From positions 1,694,001-1,758,000 of the forward strand of contig NZ_CP077770.1 in NCBI RefSeq assembly GCF_019134595.1: DNA of 64,000 nt, given 5' to 3'. Source of the DNA: Pseudoalteromonas shioyasakiensis (lineage in GTDB: Bacteria > Pseudomonadota > Gammaproteobacteria > Enterobacterales > Alteromonadaceae). Below are positions 26,201-36,294 of the stretch, piece after piece (positions within the stretch are counted from its first letter, which is position 1; each line of letters begins with the position of its first letter). A program made the position numbers and the translations under genes. The notes below the pieces were generated by a model. That model was not told where the DNA came from. It did no database searches and worked only from the letters and a program-made list of their open reading frames with translations.

Positions 26201-27346
26201 CTAACAAAACCAAATACCCTCATTTAAAAGTGTAGTAAAGGTTTTCAAGAAAATGTGATTATTTTTTGAACTATTTATATCAGCAGAGGTCAAGCAGGTT
26301 TGATCGGTGAGCTTTGTTATTAATTCAAGGTCAGTTAAATCATGCATATAATTAACACCATTTATACTTAAAAGTATTTTATTGTCAATTACTTGATAAA
26401 TAGCACGGGTACCACCTAAACGCTCAAAAACAACGTCTTCATCATTAAGTAAGTCATTTACGTCATCTAAAGTATATGGCTCCTCTAAAGGCGCTAAATC
26501 CATGTCATGTTTTGGCTGACTCATACTGTTACCAAGCCAAGTCTTGAATACTGCGTCATCATTAATCGCTGCAATCATAAGTTGCTTTACTTTTTCTGCT
26601 TCAGTTTGGTTAAGTTCACCTTTAGATGAACGTAACTTAAGCTCTGCATCACCGTATCGCTGATTACCAAGCTCAGTATCGATGAGGTGATCGGCAAATT
26701 GAGAGAGTAAATCACGTTGATTTGGCGCTCTAAAACCTACAGAATAATTAAGTGCATTTTCAACTGCGTAACCTTCATGTGGGCAACCCGGTGGAATATA
26801 GAGAATATCTCCCGGCTCTAACACACAGTCGATCACGGCAGGAAATTGCTCAACTTGTAACAAGCTCTTATTTTGTGCAAATTGCTTTAAGTTCGCATCA
26901 GGTAAACCAACTCGCCAGTGGCGTTTTCCTTCACCTTGAATAATAAACACGTCGTATTGATCTAAATGCGGGCCCACGCCACCACCTGGGGTAGAGTAGC
27001 TGATCATCAAGTCATCAATACGCCAGTTGGGAATAAATCGAAAAGGCTCCAGTAGTTGCGCTGCATCGCTATGCCAATGGTCAACTGCCTGCACGAGTAA
27101 TGTTGAGTGCTTTTCAGTTAGCAAGCTAAAGTCTTCAAATGGACCATGGTATGCTTGCCAATCATTTGAGTGGTTGGTCACAATACGTGATTCAATGCTT
27201 TCTTCCATGGCTAGACCGGCCAATTCTTCTGGCTCAATAGGATCAGCAAAATCCTTGAAGCCTTGCTTAATAAGTAATGGTTTTTTCTGCCAATACTCAG
27301 CTAAAAATTGCTCTTGGGTTAATGAATTGATGGTTAATTGATACAT
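26201..27346 (-). CDS. roxA: ribosomal protein uL16 arginine 3-hydroxylase RoxA (YcfD)
   Basis: A 381-residue JmjC-type, 2-oxoglutarate and iron dependent oxygenase. The iron ligands are His127 and Asp129 in GPHLDQYDVF and His190 in PPGCPHEGYA, positions close to E. coli YcfD. YcfD hydroxylates an arginine of 50S protein L16. The N-terminal LTQEQFLAEYWQKKPLLIKQ is a family hallmark. The C-terminal third is a winged-helix-like dimerisation/tail region. It precedes a GNAT gene by 12 bases. It is separated from purB by a terminator. Confidence 0.92.
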   Translation of the reverse strand: MYQLTINSLTQEQFLAEYWQKKPLLIKQGFKDFADPIEPEELAGLAMEESIESRIVTNHSNDWQAYHGPFEDFSLLTEKHSTLLVQAVDHWHSDAAQLLEPFRFIPNWRIDDLMISYSTPGGGVGPHLDQYDVFIIQGEGKRHWRVGLPDANLKQFAQNKSLLQVEQFPAVIDCVLEPGDILYIPPGCPHEGYAVENALNYSVGFRAPNQRDLLSQFADHLIDTELGNQRYGDAELKLRSSKGELNQTEAEKVKQLMIAAINDDAVFKTWLGNSMSQPKHDMDLAPLEEPYTLDDVNDLLNDEDVVFERLGGTRAIYQVIDNKILLSINGVNYMHDLTDLELITKLTDQTCLTSADINSSKNNHIFLKTFTTLLNEGIWFC

Positions 27347-27370
27347 AACATGACCTAAGCGAATTGATAT

Positions 27371-27403
27371 AAAAAAAGCGAAAGGAAGGCCTTTCGCTTT
27401 TTT
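27371..27403 (-). terminator. Rho-independent terminator after purB
   Basis: AAAAAAAGCGAAAGG and CCTTTCGCTTTTTT form a long stem with an AAGG loop; it ends the purB transcript on the minus strand and may work both ways. Confidence 0.88.
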
Positions 27404-27419
27404 AAGTCTTAATTTGAAT

Positions 27420-28823
<1,404 letters not shown>

Positions 28824-29426
28824 TTAAATTGATTGTTTAGCAATGGCGAGGATTTTTCTTTTTGCAAAGAAAAAGTGACGGCGTTTACCGCCCATTTGTC
28901 GCCATAACACGGCACTACGAATTCCGGCCAATAATAGGGCACGAATTTTGTTTTGCGTGAGCTGCTGTTTTAATAACTCTGGCTTGCCATACACTTGAAT
29001 ACGATGCCCAAGGGGGCTTAGCACCGACGAGTAAATATCAGCAAGCGCTGCTACTACAGTATCATCTGTGATAGCAAAATGGTCGAGGCGACGTTTAACA
29101 TCATCAATGCGACGACCTAATTCATTTAAACTGTTTTGTTTTGAGCTTAATGCGCGTTCTAATTGCATTAAACCACCTACATACTTCACGATTTCAACGT
29201 CTTTGTCTGCGCCGGCAGAAAGCTGTGCAATTAAAATGCGATAGCCTTCACGTAAGTTATGTTTACCCTGATACACGTCTTCAGGGCTATTTGGTGATGT
29301 TTCGACAATACAGTTTAGTAATTTTTCTAATTCGTGGTCGCTACCTTGGCCATATTGCGCAACTTTTTGTACTTGTTTAGCAACTTGACACATGGCAGCT
29401 AAAGCCATGACTTGGTGCTCTGTCAT
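28824..29426 (-). CDS. hflD: lysogenization regulator HflD homologue
   Basis: A 200-residue helical, membrane-associated protein of the HflD family (opening ALAAMCQVAKQVQKVAQYGQ; ending QMGGKRRHFFFAKRKILAIA). In E. coli HflD interacts with phage lambda CII; its housekeeping role is unclear. The start ATG overlaps the mnmA stop by one base (TAATG). It sits between mnmA and purB, a conserved gammaproteobacterial order. The basic C-terminus may dock to the membrane. Confidence 0.9.
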   Translation of the reverse strand: MTEHQVMALAAMCQVAKQVQKVAQYGQGSDHELEKLLNCIVETSPNSPEDVYQGKHNLREGYRILIAQLSAGADKDVEIVKYVGGLMQLERALSSKQNSLNELGRRIDDVKRRLDHFAITDDTVVAALADIYSSVLSPLGHRIQVYGKPELLKQQLTQNKIRALLLAGIRSAVLWRQMGGKRRHFFFAKRKILAIAKQSI

Positions 29427-30526
29427 TATTTGATCACCGAATCAATAATACCACCACCTAAACACACTTCGTCAGCGTAGAATACGGCTGATTGGCCCGG
29501 TGTCACTGCTTTTTGTGGCTCATCAAATAGTACGCGTGCCATACCATCTTCACCAACAAGTAAAGTACAGCTGATATCTTCTTGGCGATAACGAGTTTTA
29601 ACAGTACAGCGTGTGGTCCCTTTAGGGCCTTCGCGGTCAACCCAGTGAAGCTGGTTTGCATTTAAACCATTGCTGTAAAGGCGAGGGTGATCTTTACCTT
29701 GACCAACCACTAATACGTTACGATCAACGTCTTTATCAACTACATACCAAGGTTCACCCGAACCTTCTTTCATGCCACCAATTAATAGACCTTTACGTTG
29801 ACCAAGTGTGTGGTACATTAAGCCTTCGTGCTCACCCACTTCGTTGCCATCGGTATCTTCAATTTTACCTGGCTGTGCTGGTAAGAATTTTTGTAAGAAG
29901 TCTTTAAATTTACGCTCACCAATAAAACAGATACCGGTACTGTCTTTTTTATCGTGAGTGATTAAGTCTTGCTCTTCAGCGATGCGGCGTACTTCAGGCT
30001 TAGCAATATCGCCAACAGGGAAAAGTGTTTGCGCAATATGCTCATGGCTTAGAGTGTATAAGAAATAGCTTTGATCTTTGTTGTCATCAAGGCCACGACA
30101 CATTACAAATTTATCACCGCGCTTTTCACGGCGAACATAGTGGCCAGTAGCGATGTAATCAGCACCAAGTGCTTGTGCTGCAAATTCTAAAAATGCTTTG
30201 AATTTGATTTCCTTATTACACATGATGTCTGGGTTTGGTGTACGACCTGCTTTATACTCTGCTAAAAAGTATTCAAACACGTTGTCCCAGTATTCGGCTG
30301 CAAAATTTACAGTATGAAGCTCAATACCTAGTTTGTCGCACACTGCTTGTGCGTCTTTTAGGTCTTCAGCTGCAGCGCAATATTCATCATTATCGTCTTC
30401 TTCCCAGTTTTTCATGAACAGGCCTTCAACTTGATAGCCTTGTTGCTTTAATAAATACGCTGATACAGAAGAATCCACACCGCCGGACATGCCTACGATG
30501 ACTTTAATGTGACTATTTTCGCTCAT
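29426..30526 (-). CDS. mnmA: tRNA-specific 2-thiouridylase
   Basis: A 366-residue enzyme that thiolates position 2 of the wobble uridine (U34) in Lys, Glu and Gln tRNAs. It takes sulfur from TusE. The PP-loop is SGGVDSS (14-20), and the two catalytic cysteines are Cys103 ([12 protein letters not shown]) and Cys200 ([12 protein letters not shown]), matching E. coli Cys102 and Cys199. I chose ATG 30526 ([16 protein letters not shown]) over an upstream ATG at 30541 on homology; ribosome sites are weak for both. It is coupled to hflD by TAATG. The donor genes tusBCDE lie about 1.1 kb upstream on the same strand. Confidence 0.95.
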   Translation of the reverse strand: MSENSHIKVIVGMSGGVDSSVSAYLLKQQGYQVEGLFMKNWEEDDNDEYCAAAEDLKDAQAVCDKLGIELHTVNFAAEYWDNVFEYFLAEYKAGRTPNPDIMCNKEIKFKAFLEFAAQALGADYIATGHYVRREKRGDKFVMCRGLDDNKDQSYFLYTLSHEHIAQTLFPVGDIAKPEVRRIAEEQDLITHDKKDSTGICFIGERKFKDFLQKFLPAQPGKIEDTDGNEVGEHEGLMYHTLGQRKGLLIGGMKEGSGEPWYVVDKDVDRNVLVVGQGKDHPRLYSNGLNANQLHWVDREGPKGTTRCTVKTRYRQEDISCTLLVGEDGMARVLFDEPQKAVTPGQSAVFYADEVCLGGGIIDSVIK

Positions 30527-30613
30527 AATATTCGCTGTCATTTTTTAACTGCTATGGAAAGGCTGGCATTATAGCATGCTTTTAGACGCCCAAACCAGCC
30601 AAAATCACAGCGG

Positions 30614-31048
30614 TTATTGGTAAATCAAACTAAGTGGGTAGGCTTTACCAGCTAAATGATCTTCAATGCATTTTAAAACCAAAGGGCTTCTCAGCGGCAT
30701 GCTTTTAATTTGTTCAAGGCTAAACCAATCTGCACTTAAAATGTCATTATCTTGGGGTGATGTTTTAACGGGTTCAGGGCAATTAAAAGCAAAACTAAAA
30801 CGCATATAGTGGACACCATTCGCGGCATGTAAATTATAGATACCAACAAGATGACTAGCACTAAGACTAATACCTGTTTCTTCAATAAGTTCGCGATGAG
30901 CTGCTTCAGCTAAAGTTTCATTGGCTTCCAAATGACCCGCAGGCTGGTTATAGCAAATATCACCTGTGTGTTTATCGCGCTCTTTGACAAGTAAAAATTT
31001 GTCTAGGCATGTGACGATGGCGGCCACTGTGACATTTGGTTTATGCAT
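30614..31048 (-). CDS. nudJ: NUDIX phosphatase NudJ
   Basis: A 144-residue NUDIX hydrolase close to E. coli NudJ, which removes phosphate from thiamine pyrophosphate intermediates (HMP-PP) and nucleotides. The NUDIX box runs from Gly38 to Ile60 ([13 protein letters not shown] then [10 protein letters not shown]), and the opening [19 protein letters not shown] and the ending [21 protein letters not shown] match that family. Its start overlaps the end of rluE by eight bases. In E. coli nudJ also sits next to mnmA and rluE. Confidence 0.9.
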   Translation of the reverse strand: MHKPNVTVAAIVTCLDKFLLVKERDKHTGDICYNQPAGHLEANETLAEAAHRELIEETGISLSASHLVGIYNLHAANGVHYMRFSFAFNCPEPVKTSPQDNDILSADWFSLEQIKSMPLRSPLVLKCIEDHLAGKAYPLSLIYQ

Positions 31049-31688
31049 CTGGGTTGTTCACTACTTTAAATTGACCACTGTTTAAGCCATCAAGATTATA
31101 GTTACCAATGCTGTAACGAATTAAGCGCAAAGTAGGGAAGCCAACATGCGCTGTCATACGGCGAACTTGGCGATTACGCCCTTCGGTGATAGAGATTTCT
31201 AACCAGCTAGTTGGTATGTTTTTACGCTCGCGAACGGGCGGGGTACGAGGCCAAATTGACGGCTCGTCAATACGCCTAACTTTGGCAGGCTTGGTCATGC
31301 CATCTTTAAGCTCTACACCTTTGTTAAGTGCAAAGATAGCCTGATCAGTAACATCACCTTCTACTTGCACCCAATAAGTTTTAGCTGTTTTTTTATTGGG
31401 TTCAGTGAGCGTATGTTGTAATTTACCGCAGTTGGTAAGGAGCAAAAGTCCTTCGCTATCTCTGTCTAGGCGTCCTGCTGCATACACGTCTTTAATAGTA
31501 ATAAAGTCGGCAAGCGTTTTGCGGTTTTGGTCATCGGTAAATTGGCAAAGCACATCAAATGGTTTGTTAAATAGCACCACTTTGCGCTGCTCAGGGCTAA
31601 TTGCTTTTTTAATTTGGCGTTTTTGAGTCGGCCTTGAATAAGTACGACCGCTACTGCGACGTGGTTTACTATTGGCTTTATTAACCAT
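31041..31688 (-). CDS. rluE: 23S rRNA pseudouridine synthase RluE
   Basis: A 215-residue pseudouridine synthase of the RsuA/RluE family, which converts U2457 of 23S rRNA in E. coli. The catalytic aspartate is in [16 protein letters not shown], and [16 protein letters not shown] sequence ([17 protein letters not shown]) closes the core. A basic N-terminus (about 30 residues rich in Lys/Arg) replaces the S4 domain. I chose ATG 31688, which overlaps the TusE stop (TAATG) and has AGGTG six bases upstream; the longer frame uses a GTG. It is coupled to tusE and nudJ. Confidence 0.92.
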   Translation of the reverse strand: MVNKANSKPRRSSGRTYSRPTQKRQIKKAISPEQRKVVLFNKPFDVLCQFTDDQNRKTLADFITIKDVYAAGRLDRDSEGLLLLTNCGKLQHTLTEPNKKTAKTYWVQVEGDVTDQAIFALNKGVELKDGMTKPAKVRRIDEPSIWPRTPPVRERKNIPTSWLEISITEGRNRQVRRMTAHVGFPTLRLIRYSIGNYNLDGLNSGQFKVVNNPDA

Positions 31689-32017
31689 TAAATACACCTA
31701 GCCGGTTTAGGTAAACCTGCAATTTTAGTTGCTTGCTTTGCTGGGCCTTTAGGGAATAGCTTATACAAGTACATGCTATTACCTTTTTCTTCACCTAGCT
31801 TTTGGGCCATTGCTTTGACCAGCATACGAATTGCAGGGCTGGTGTTGTACTCTAGATAAAAATCACGCACAAAATGCACAACTTCCCAGTGCTGCTCACT
31901 TAAGGTAATGTTCTCTTGCTCTGCAATAATAGGTGCAAGCTCTTCACACCAATCATTTGAATCAAGTAAATAGCCTTGTTTGTCTGTTTCTATCTGTTTG
32001 TTATTAAATTCAAGCAT
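31688..32017 (-). CDS. tusE: sulfurtransferase TusE (DsrC-like)
   Basis: A 109-residue DsrC-family carrier that takes sulfur from TusBCD and delivers it to MnmA. The C-terminus ends PKPARCI, with the sulfur-carrying cysteine second from the end, as in E. coli TusE. Family sequence such as [21 protein letters not shown] and [20 protein letters not shown] is present. It lies immediately downstream of tusB with three bases between and overlaps rluE. Confidence 0.95.
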   Translation of the reverse strand: MLEFNNKQIETDKQGYLLDSNDWCEELAPIIAEQENITLSEQHWEVVHFVRDFYLEYNTSPAIRMLVKAMAQKLGEEKGNSMYLYKLFPKGPAKQATKIAGLPKPARCI

Positions 32018-32020
32018 GGT

Positions 32021-32287
32021 TTACCAAGTAATCGTGTTTTTTGCGTTTAAAGTCATTTCTACAAACTGCGCATAGTTTATTGCGATATCGCCTTGATTAA
32101 ATGAAATATCACGTGCCACAGCATCTTCTTCAAGTAAATGAATTGCTGAAGAGAACTGCTTAAACTGCCTATTGTTATAGCAAGCGTCACTAACAAGTAG
32201 CACTGTATCTTGTGAAGAAATTAAATTTGCCAACATATTATTGCAATAGTGAGCTAAGGGTTTTGAAAAAATATGCAAGGTACTCAT
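32021..32287 (-). CDS. tusB: sulfurtransferase subunit TusB (DsrH-like)
   Basis: An 88-residue protein forming the TusBCD hexamer with TusC and TusD, which receives persulfide sulfur from TusA. It opens MSTLHIFSKPLAHYCNNML and has the DsrH-like core LISSQDTVLLVSDACY. It overlaps tusC by four bases. Sequence is weakly conserved, so the call relies strongly on position. Confidence 0.85.
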   Translation of the reverse strand: MSTLHIFSKPLAHYCNNMLANLISSQDTVLLVSDACYNNRQFKQFSSAIHLLEEDAVARDISFNQGDIAINYAQFVEMTLNAKNTITW

Positions 32288-32640
32288 AACGTCACCACCT
32301 GATGCTGTTGGCTAATTAAGTCTCGCTGTTGCTCAAAGCTAGCTACTTTAACATCGATAATCAGACTATCTTCTGAAAGGTTAAAATCCATCAACGACTT
32401 TTCACATACATATATGTTTTCAACATCGTATAACTCAAGGGTTTTAATGGTTTTAAAATAGTTTTTAATGCCAAGTTGCTCTGGCTGTTGATTTTTTTTC
32501 AAAGCTAAAACAGCCTCACCACTTAGAAGCCAACTAATGTTTTGTTCAATTGCGGCAAAAATCAGTGTCGTGTCGAGTGATTCACGAATATGTTGATCAT
32601 CAAATGGGCTATGTTGGCTTATTACTAAAATGTTTTTCAT
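32284..32640 (-). CDS. tusC: sulfurtransferase subunit TusC (DsrF-like)
   Basis: A 118-residue DsrE/F-fold protein, middle subunit of TusBCD. It opens KNILVISQHSPFDDQHIRESLDT and carries DLSLLLSG-type fold sequence (NISWLLSGEAVLAL). It overlaps tusD by four bases and tusB by four bases, giving a fully coupled D-C-B set. Confidence 0.9.
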   Translation of the reverse strand: MKNILVISQHSPFDDQHIRESLDTTLIFAAIEQNISWLLSGEAVLALKKNQQPEQLGIKNYFKTIKTLELYDVENIYVCEKSLMDFNLSEDSLIIDVKVASFEQQRDLISQQHQVVTL

Positions 32641-32990
32641 TTAAATTGCACCCATTTATCCGCTTCACTGACAAGCATCGCAAATTCAGCGAGTCCAGCA
32701 ACGCTAAACACGCCTGTGTTATCGATATCTAAGCCACGCTTTTCAGCAGCAGTGACACATAGCAGTAGAGGGATCGCTTGCTCACTTAACGACTGCCACA
32801 AACGATTAATTGGAAGCTCGTCACTGGCAAGTTCTAAATGTTGGCTGGCATGAAAAACACCTGCTTGGTATAAAAAAACAGCTGAAATAGTGTGACCTGA
32901 CTCAATGCATGCCTGTGAAAATTTAATCAGACGTTGTGTAGTATCGTGGTCAGTCGGCGCGGTATGAAGAGAAAGTACAAATTGTGCCAA
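32637..32990 (-). CDS. tusD: sulfurtransferase subunit TusD (DsrE-like)
   Basis: A 117-residue DsrE-fold subunit with the active cysteine Cys78 (PLLLCVTAAEKRG), the same position as in E. coli TusD. It accepts sulfur from TusA and passes it to TusE. It opens the tusD-C-B-E-rluE-nudJ unit on the minus strand; each junction overlaps or nearly overlaps, so the unit is probably one transcript. It sits 55 bases downstream of the Bax-inhibitor gene, with a terminator between. Confidence 0.94.
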   Translation of the reverse strand: MAQFVLSLHTAPTDHDTTQRLIKFSQACIESGHTISAVFLYQAGVFHASQHLELASDELPINRLWQSLSEQAIPLLLCVTAAEKRGLDIDNTGVFSVAGLAEFAMLVSEADKWVQFK

Positions 32991-33003
32991 AACGCATCCA
33001 ATA

Positions 33004-33027
33004 AAAAAGCCCCTAGAAAGGGGCTAT
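33004..33027 (-). terminator. Rho-independent terminator after the YccA-like gene
   Basis: On the minus strand AGCCCCTTTCTAGGGGCT is followed by TTTTTAT. It separates the YccA-like gene from tusD. Confidence 0.88.
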
Positions 33028-33045
33028 TTTAACAGAACTATTTAA

Positions 33046-33711
33046 TTAGTCATCACTTGCACCAAGTAGGTGAAGAAGAGACGTAAATAAGTTATATACG
33101 TTCAGGTATAAAGCAACTGTTGCACGGATGTAATTAGTCTCGCCGCCATTAACAATACGGCTAGTATCAAATAAGATTAAACCAGACATAATTAGCACAA
33201 CTGCAGCATTAATGACCATAAAGGTAATTGAGCTGCCGATAAATAAATTAACTAGGCTTGCAATAATAACCACGATTAAACCCACAGTTAAAAAGCCGCC
33301 CATAAATGAGAAGTCTTTTTTAGTGGTAAGTGCATAAGCCGACAAACCAAAGAAGATTAACGCAGTAGAGCCTAACGCTTGCATGATAAGCATAGGGCCA
33401 TTTGGCATTGCAGCGTAGTAGTTAAGCATTGGACCAAGTCCTGCGCCCATCAAACCTGTGAAAACAAATACCCAAGCAACACCTGATGCACTGTCTGCTT
33501 TTTTGTTAACAACAAAAAGCACACCGAATGCAATCAAACTGAATACTAACCCCATAAAATAAGGTAGATTCATTGCCATTGATATACCTGCTGTTACTGC
33601 GCTAAATGCCAGTGTCATCGCCAGTAGGAAATAGGTATTCTTTAAAACTTTATTGGTTTCAATAGTCGACATTACTGGTCTTGCAGTATTGTACGATTGA
33701 TTAAACGCCAT
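33046..33711 (-). CDS. Bax inhibitor-1/YccA family membrane protein
   Basis: A 221-residue inner-membrane protein with seven hydrophobic segments. It has the BI-1 features: an N-terminal cytoplasmic stretch ending NTYFLLAMTLAFSAVTAG, GLMGAGLGPML, and a late FDTSRIVNGGETNYIRATVALYLNVYN without full repetition here. In E. coli YccA is a substrate and modulator of FtsH; calcium-leak activity is known for other BI-1 members. The start has GAGCTC with a GGAG upstream (reading minus). YccA and tusDCB are neighbours in many gammaproteobacteria (E. coli yccA-tusE). Confidence 0.92.
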   Translation of the reverse strand: MAFNQSYNTARPVMSTIETNKVLKNTYFLLAMTLAFSAVTAGISMAMNLPYFMGLVFSLIAFGVLFVVNKKADSASGVAWVFVFTGLMGAGLGPMLNYYAAMPNGPMLIMQALGSTALIFFGLSAYALTTKKDFSFMGGFLTVGLIVVIIASLVNLFIGSSITFMVINAAVVLIMSGLILFDTSRIVNGGETNYIRATVALYLNVYNLFTSLLHLLGASDD

Positions 33712-33969
33712 TGTTAGAGCTCCTTTAAATGAACTAGTATGTTCTTTAGTTCCAATTATTAAACTGAACTAAGCCTATCAAGAGTTATATATTTGGGCAA
33801 TCTATTGTGGATCAATAGACAAGATAAATAATAGAAAAGTTCAAATCGATTATATTTTGACTTTAATTGTGTTAATGCTGAACGATTTAGTTGTTTTTTA
33901 ATCACTTAAACAGTTTTTTGAAAAAAAAGCTTCACAAGCACGGCCGCTTTATCTATTATGCACGCCGTC

Positions 33970-34060
33970 GGAGAGATGGCAGAGTGGTCGAATGCACCGG
34001 TCTTGAAAACCGGCAGGGGTTTGTAGCCCCTCTAGGGTTCAAATCCCTATCTCTCCACCA
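33970..34060 (+). tRNA. tRNA-Ser (anticodon UGA), copy 1
   Basis: A class II tRNA of 88 bases plus CCA. Acceptor stem GGAGAGA/TCTCTCC, anticodon loop CTTGAAAA with TGA, an extended variable arm (CAGGGGTTTGTAGCCCCT) and T-arm loop GTTCAAATCC are all present. It decodes UCA and other UCN codons. CCA is encoded. Confidence 0.97.
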
Positions 34061-34101
34061 TTATTTTTACTACTGGCGTAAGCGGGTAGGTTTTCGCATT
34101 C

Positions 34102-34192
34102 GGAGAGATGGCAGAGTGGTCGAATGCACCGGTCTTGAAAACCGGCAGGGGTTTGTAGCCCCTCTAGGGTTCAAATCCCTATCTCTCCACCA
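34102..34192 (+). tRNA. tRNA-Ser (anticodon UGA), copy 2
   Basis: Base-for-base identical to the copy at 33970-34060, including the encoded CCA. The 41-base spacer is unrelated to either flank. The pair is probably one transcript ended by the hairpin at 34199. Confidence 0.97.
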
Positions 34193-34198
34193 TCATTG

Positions 34199-34230
34199 AA
34201 GCCGCTGAATTTATTCAGCGGCTTTTTTGT
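34199..34230 (+). terminator. Rho-independent terminator after the tRNA pair
   Basis: AAGCCGCTGAAT pairs with ATTCAGCGGCTT and is followed by TTTTTGTTT. Confidence 0.92.
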
Positions 34231-34344
34231 TTCTTGAGCTTTTCATTTGTTCTGCAAATTACGACTATTGTCGATATTTCGCATTTTAACTAGTTAGTCC
34301 ATGCTTAACACTTCTCGTATTATCTTTGTGACATTAGGGAATTT

Positions 34345-34740
34345 ATGAAACATCGTTTAGCAAAGAGTGTAGGACTTTCTTTATTATCGCCTGTGATCAT
34401 TGGTTGTATCTTAGGCCTTTATTATGCGTTTACACTTGAAGGAAATAGTTTAAGCATTTTCTTTAACTTATTTGTTAGCGCCATCGCCAATGCCCACATT
34501 GTAGGCCTTACTATGGCTGCGTTTGTGGTGCCTGGTTATTTACTTATGTATAAGTATGCAAAGGTCAATTATTCAGGTGTTTTGACACTAGGCTTACTCG
34601 GTGGTGCTATTTTTAGCTACTTACTTAGCGCTACAACAGGTATGGCTTTTGTAGTCAATGCAGTGATGTCTGCATTGGCAGCAGGACTGTTTTTATTTGG
34701 TTTAAGACAGGGCCTTACAACACAATCTTCTCATCAATAG
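34345..34740 (+). CDS. small four-span membrane protein, unknown
   Basis: A 131-residue protein with four hydrophobic segments (about 8-27, 38-58, 61-81, 83-120) and short loops. I do not recognise the family. The ATG is preceded by TAGGGAA. It is separated from the tRNAs by a terminator and from msrC by a hairpin at about 34771-34795 (AGGGCAAAA with TTTTGCCCT, T-run in the loop). The hydrophobic, glycine-rich fourth segment suggests a helix-packed bundle, not a single transporter. Confidence 0.65.
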   Translation: MKHRLAKSVGLSLLSPVIIGCILGLYYAFTLEGNSLSIFFNLFVSAIANAHIVGLTMAAFVVPGYLLMYKYAKVNYSGVLTLGLLGGAIFSYLLSATTGMAFVVNAVMSALAAGLFLFGLRQGLTTQSSHQ

Positions 34741-34865
34741 CAGAATATTTAATCAAGCTGACTGAAATTGAGGGCAAAATGTTTTTTTTTGCCCTTAAAA
34801 GGTTTCATTTGTCGTCTACAAAGAGTACCTTTAGCTACTGTATGTTTAATAAGAAGTAGTTTGGT

Positions 34866-35327
34866 ATGCAAAAGCAAGATTTTTACCAGTCATTAGTTAA
34901 ACAAACTGAATCGCTAATCACTGGTGAATCAAATATTATTGCCAACATGGCAAATATTAGTGCGCTGTTATTTACCTCTTTAGAGGATGTCAATTGGGCG
35001 GGCTTTTATTTAATGGATTCACCTGAAGAATTAGTGCTAGGGCCGTTTCAAGGTAATCCTGCATGTATCCGTATTCCAGTAGGTAAAGGGGTATGTGGAA
35101 CTGCCGCGCAAACACAACAAACACAACTCATTGAAGACGTGCATGCATTTGCCGGTCACATTGCCTGTGATGCTGCATCTAACTCTGAAGTTGTTGTGCC
35201 GATTTTCAAAGACGGTAAAGTATTTGCTGTACTTGATATCGACAGCCCAAGCATTGCGCGATTCGATGCTGATGATCAAGCTGGTTTAGAAGCATTGGTA
35301 AAATGCTTTGAGGCAAATCTAAAATGA
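34866..35327 (+). CDS. msrC: free methionine-(R)-sulfoxide reductase
   Basis: A 153-residue GAF-fold enzyme that reduces free methionine R-sulfoxide. The three active-site cysteines are Cys67, Cys77 and Cys101, with the same spacing (10 and 24) as Cys84, Cys94 and Cys118 of E. coli MsrC. Also visible are NWAGFYLM and VPIFKDGKVFAVLDIDSP. It starts the msrC-acidic protein-proQ-prc group; in E. coli yebR (msrC) is also close to proQ and prc. Confidence 0.95.
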   Translation: MQKQDFYQSLVKQTESLITGESNIIANMANISALLFTSLEDVNWAGFYLMDSPEELVLGPFQGNPACIRIPVGKGVCGTAAQTQQTQLIEDVHAFAGHIACDAASNSEVVVPIFKDGKVFAVLDIDSPSIARFDADDQAGLEALVKCFEANLK

Positions 35328-35602
35328 AAGATCTGCTAAATGTGCAAGATTACCTCTTTGCAATCCAAGATGTTGGTGATTGGGAAGGGGAAGAAGAAGT
35401 TGTTGCCGAAAGGCTCAACGACTTGATTCACATGGCATGGGAACGTCTACCGGATGACCTTGACTGTGAATCAATTGATGAAATTATAAATGGTATTTGG
35501 GAACACCTTCGAGGTGATTTAGCGCTTATTGAAGCGGACTTCGAAGAGTTGACCGACTGGGTAACACACTATGTCGATTCATCACTTGATGAAAAGATGT
35601 AA
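35324..35602 (+). CDS. small acidic protein between msrC and proQ
   Basis: A 92-residue protein, very rich in Asp and Glu with aromatic residues (DVGDWEGEEEVV; WERLPDDLD). It overlaps msrC by four bases (ATGA) and ends 14 bases before proQ, so it is translated with both. No membrane segment or signal. I do not recognise a family. Its conserved placement next to an RNA chaperone suggests an accessory role, but nothing in the sequence shows one. Confidence 0.7.
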   Translation: MKDLLNVQDYLFAIQDVGDWEGEEEVVAERLNDLIHMAWERLPDDLDCESIDEIINGIWEHLRGDLALIEADFEELTDWVTHYVDSSLDEKM

Positions 35603-35616
35603 TAAAAGGTTCTAAC

Positions 35617-36267
35617 ATGGAAACCACAAACAAGCTAAAAGATATTAATGAAGTACTGGATTTCTTATACCAAGAATTTCCAAAATGTTTTAAACAAAAA
35701 GACGGTATTCAGCCGCTTAAAGTAGGTATTTTTAAAGATATCGCTGAGCGTATTGAAGGTTCTGAGAAAGTAAGTAAAACTCAGGTTCGTCAAGCACTAA
35801 GAAAGTACACCTCAAACTGGCGCTATTTAGAAGCTGTAACTAAGTCTGAGTTCCGTATCGATCTTGATGGTAATCAAGACGAAAAAGTAGAACAAGAGCA
35901 CATTGAGCACGCACAAAAAGCGTTAGAAGAAAGCCGTGCTAAAATGGCGAAGCGTAAGAAACCACAACGTCCACGCAAAGACGGTGACACAAAATCTTAC
36001 AAAAAGAATAGTGGCCACCACGCTAAATCTGGCGAAAAAGGCGCTAAAGTAAATAATAAGCCTGCTAAAGCTGCTCCTGCAAAACGTTCAGGAAAAGTTG
36101 AACCTTTACCTGCCTCAGAGGTCAAGGTTAATAGCAAAGTTAAAGTTAAACTTGGCCAAGCACTTGTAAACGCGGTTATTACTGAAGTGAATAAAGACGA
36201 AGTTCACGTTGAGTTAGTAACAGGGATGCAAGTTAAGACCAAAGCAGACAGCCTGTATATCATTTAA
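35617..36267 (+). CDS. proQ: RNA chaperone ProQ
   Basis: A 216-residue RNA-binding protein. Residues 1-115 are the FinO/ProQ domain (FLYQEFPKCFKQKDGIQPLKVGI and SKTQVRQALRKYTSNWRYLEAV). A long Lys/Pro/Ala-rich linker (about 105-165) leads to a small SH3-like C-terminal domain (KVNSKVKVKLGQALVNAVI). ProQ binds structured sRNAs and mRNA 3' ends. It lies next to prc, as in E. coli, where both control levels of osmotic and penicillin-binding proteins. Confidence 0.95.
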   Translation: METTNKLKDINEVLDFLYQEFPKCFKQKDGIQPLKVGIFKDIAERIEGSEKVSKTQVRQALRKYTSNWRYLEAVTKSEFRIDLDGNQDEKVEQEHIEHAQKALEESRAKMAKRKKPQRPRKDGDTKSYKKNSGHHAKSGEKGAKVNNKPAKAAPAKRSGKVEPLPASEVKVNSKVKVKLGQALVNAVITEVNKDEVHVELVTGMQVKTKADSLYII

Positions 36268-36294
36268 TAGCTGTAAAAAATAAAGGAGTTGTGT

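Noticed and set aside
33891..34199. Apparent 102-codon ORF with an internal repeat (RRDGRVVECTGLENRQGFV twice)
   Set aside because: It is read across two identical tRNA-Ser genes; the repeat is the tRNA sequence itself.
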